Of a stretch of DNA of 30,797 bases, positions 30,237 to 30,797 are shown one piece after another. The position numbers and the translations under genes were made by a program. Under the pieces are notes generated by a model. That model saw only the letters and a program-made list of their open reading frames with translations. It did not search any database and was not told where the DNA came from. Location: contig CAZRDB010000040.1 of NCBI GenBank assembly GCA_964598695.1, positions 1 to 30,797 of the forward strand. The letters are read 5' to 3'. This stretch comes from CAZRDB01 sp964598695. GTDB lineage: Bacteria; Armatimonadota; Zipacnadia; UBA1398. The stretch's first letter is position 1, and every line of letters starts with the position of its first letter.

Positions 30237-30797
30237 CTCGACAACGCCCTCCCATCGGGGCCCCTCCCGCGCTTCCTCTTGATCTCGCTCCCCACAACGG
30301 GGAACACCGTGACGCCTTGCTCCGCCAGCTCGACCATGCGCGCCACGAACGGCCCGGCCTCGCAGCGGAAGAACCAGCGGCCGCGGATCCGCAGATCCCG
30401 GCAGACCTCGGGGGCGATGTGGGTCCGGGTGAAGCCCTCCATGTCTCGCCCCACGACGGCCGGGTCGCTCACCTTCGTCGCGACGAGCCGCCTCGAGCCG
30501 TCGGAGTCGATGCAGCAGCCCTCCCGCGTGCCCGGAAGGTACCGCTGCACGGGGAACGCATCGCCGAGGAAGTCCTCCGTGCAGTGCAGGAGGGTCAGTG
30601 CATCGACCGTGACGCCCAGCCCGACGGCACGCCCGCCCCACCGCACCAGCCGGCCGTACGGCGTCTCCGGGCCGTAGGGCGCCGGCGAGCGGTCGTGGCC
30701 CGCCACCAGTTCCTCGGCGCGGGGGCCGATCGCGCAGGCCGAGCGCGTCGGATGGACGCTCCTGCGGGCGCCGGGCAGACGTCGTGCCAGCTCGCAG
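30233..30797 (-). CDS. AAC(3)-family N-acetyltransferase, 5' end outside the window
   Basis: The visible 187 residues are the C-terminal part of an aminoglycoside 3-N-acetyltransferase-family protein, continuing in frame to the window edge. The sequence R-R-S-V-HPT-R-S-A-C-A-I-G-PRAEELVAGH matches the family block usually written HPTHS...G; here the second histidine is arginine. YGPETPYGRL and GVTVDALTLLHCTEDFLG correspond to the following conserved blocks, including the T-x-x-H-x-x-E pattern. Family members acetylate amines of aminoglycosides. Within a polysaccharide cluster, acetylation of an amino sugar is a likelier role, but that is inference. The GTG at 30706 is not the real start, because similarity extends upstream of it. 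The stop overlaps the next gene's start (ATGA). Confidence 0.85.
   Translation of the reverse strand, partial: CELARRLPGARRSVHPTRSACAIGPRAEELVAGHDRSPAPYGPETPYGRLVRWGGRAVGLGVTVDALTLLHCTEDFLGDAFPVQRYLPGTREGCCIDSDGSRRLVATKVSDPAVVGRDMEGFTRTHIAPEVCRDLRIRGRWFFRCEAGPFVARMVELAEQGVTVFPVVGSEIKRKRGRGPDGRALSR

Noticed and set aside
30233..30797. Acquired aminoglycoside-resistance gene
   Set aside because: There is no mobile element or integron nearby, composition matches neighbours, and it is coupled to polysaccharide genes; AAC(3) relatives are common chromosomal proteins.

Overview
The window is strongly GC-rich bacterial DNA with tightly packed genes, clear Shine-Dalgarno sites and frequent GTG or TTG starts. 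A lipoprotein, a PEP-CTERM protein, an AMIN-domain amidase and a Wzz/Wzx-type polysaccharide set suggest a Gram-negative-type (diderm) envelope. The short archaeal-type ProRS, PEP-CTERM sorting and many DUF4091/GH127/Gfo-Idh genes would suit Armatimonadota, Planctomycetota or a similar environmental phylum. No rRNA or other marker here settles that, so the lineage is a guess.

Layout. (1) 1-3488, minus strand: a secreted GH123-like DUF4091 protein and a class II Fic protein with a winged-helix tail. (2) 3489-4110: a long divergent intergenic region with an ordered 41-bp tandem array of alternating TGGCTAA/TTAGCCA half-sites. (3) 4037-7618, plus strand: proS, an unknown lipoprotein and an orphan cheD. 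(4) 7681-9914, minus strand: AMIN amidase followed by rph. (5) 10045-13377, plus strand: gatC-gatA-gatB from one promoter. (6) 13458-17541, minus strand: a VanZ-like protein, a GH127 beta-L-arabinofuranosidase-like lipoprotein and a Gfo/Idh/MocA oxidoreductase. (7) 17660-30797: a cell-surface and polysaccharide region. It holds a UDP-ManNAc-type dehydrogenase, a PEP-CTERM protein, three tandem paralogous membrane-anchored proteins, a Wzz/BY-kinase-like protein and, on the opposite strand, an AAC(3)-like acetyltransferase, an alpha/alpha-toroid protein and a Wzx-type flippase.

How the genes fit together. proS and gatCAB serve translation, and rph serves RNA processing. The amidase remodels peptidoglycan. 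The GH127/Gfo-Idh pair and the DUF4091 protein look like plant- or algal-glycan catabolism. The last 13 kb supplies sugar precursor (dehydrogenase), sugar tailoring (acetyltransferase), export (flippase), chain-length control (Wzz/BYK) and surface proteins.

Two items are most worth a second look. One is the family of three tandem proteins sharing a conserved ~70-residue cytoplasmic head, a membrane helix and a Gly-Cys-Gly exit, each with different Ig-like, BACON or beta-propeller domains outside. The other is the geometrically regular dyad array upstream of the Fic gene and proS. Several convergent gene pairs are separated by perfect or near-perfect hairpins, which I annotate as terminators.
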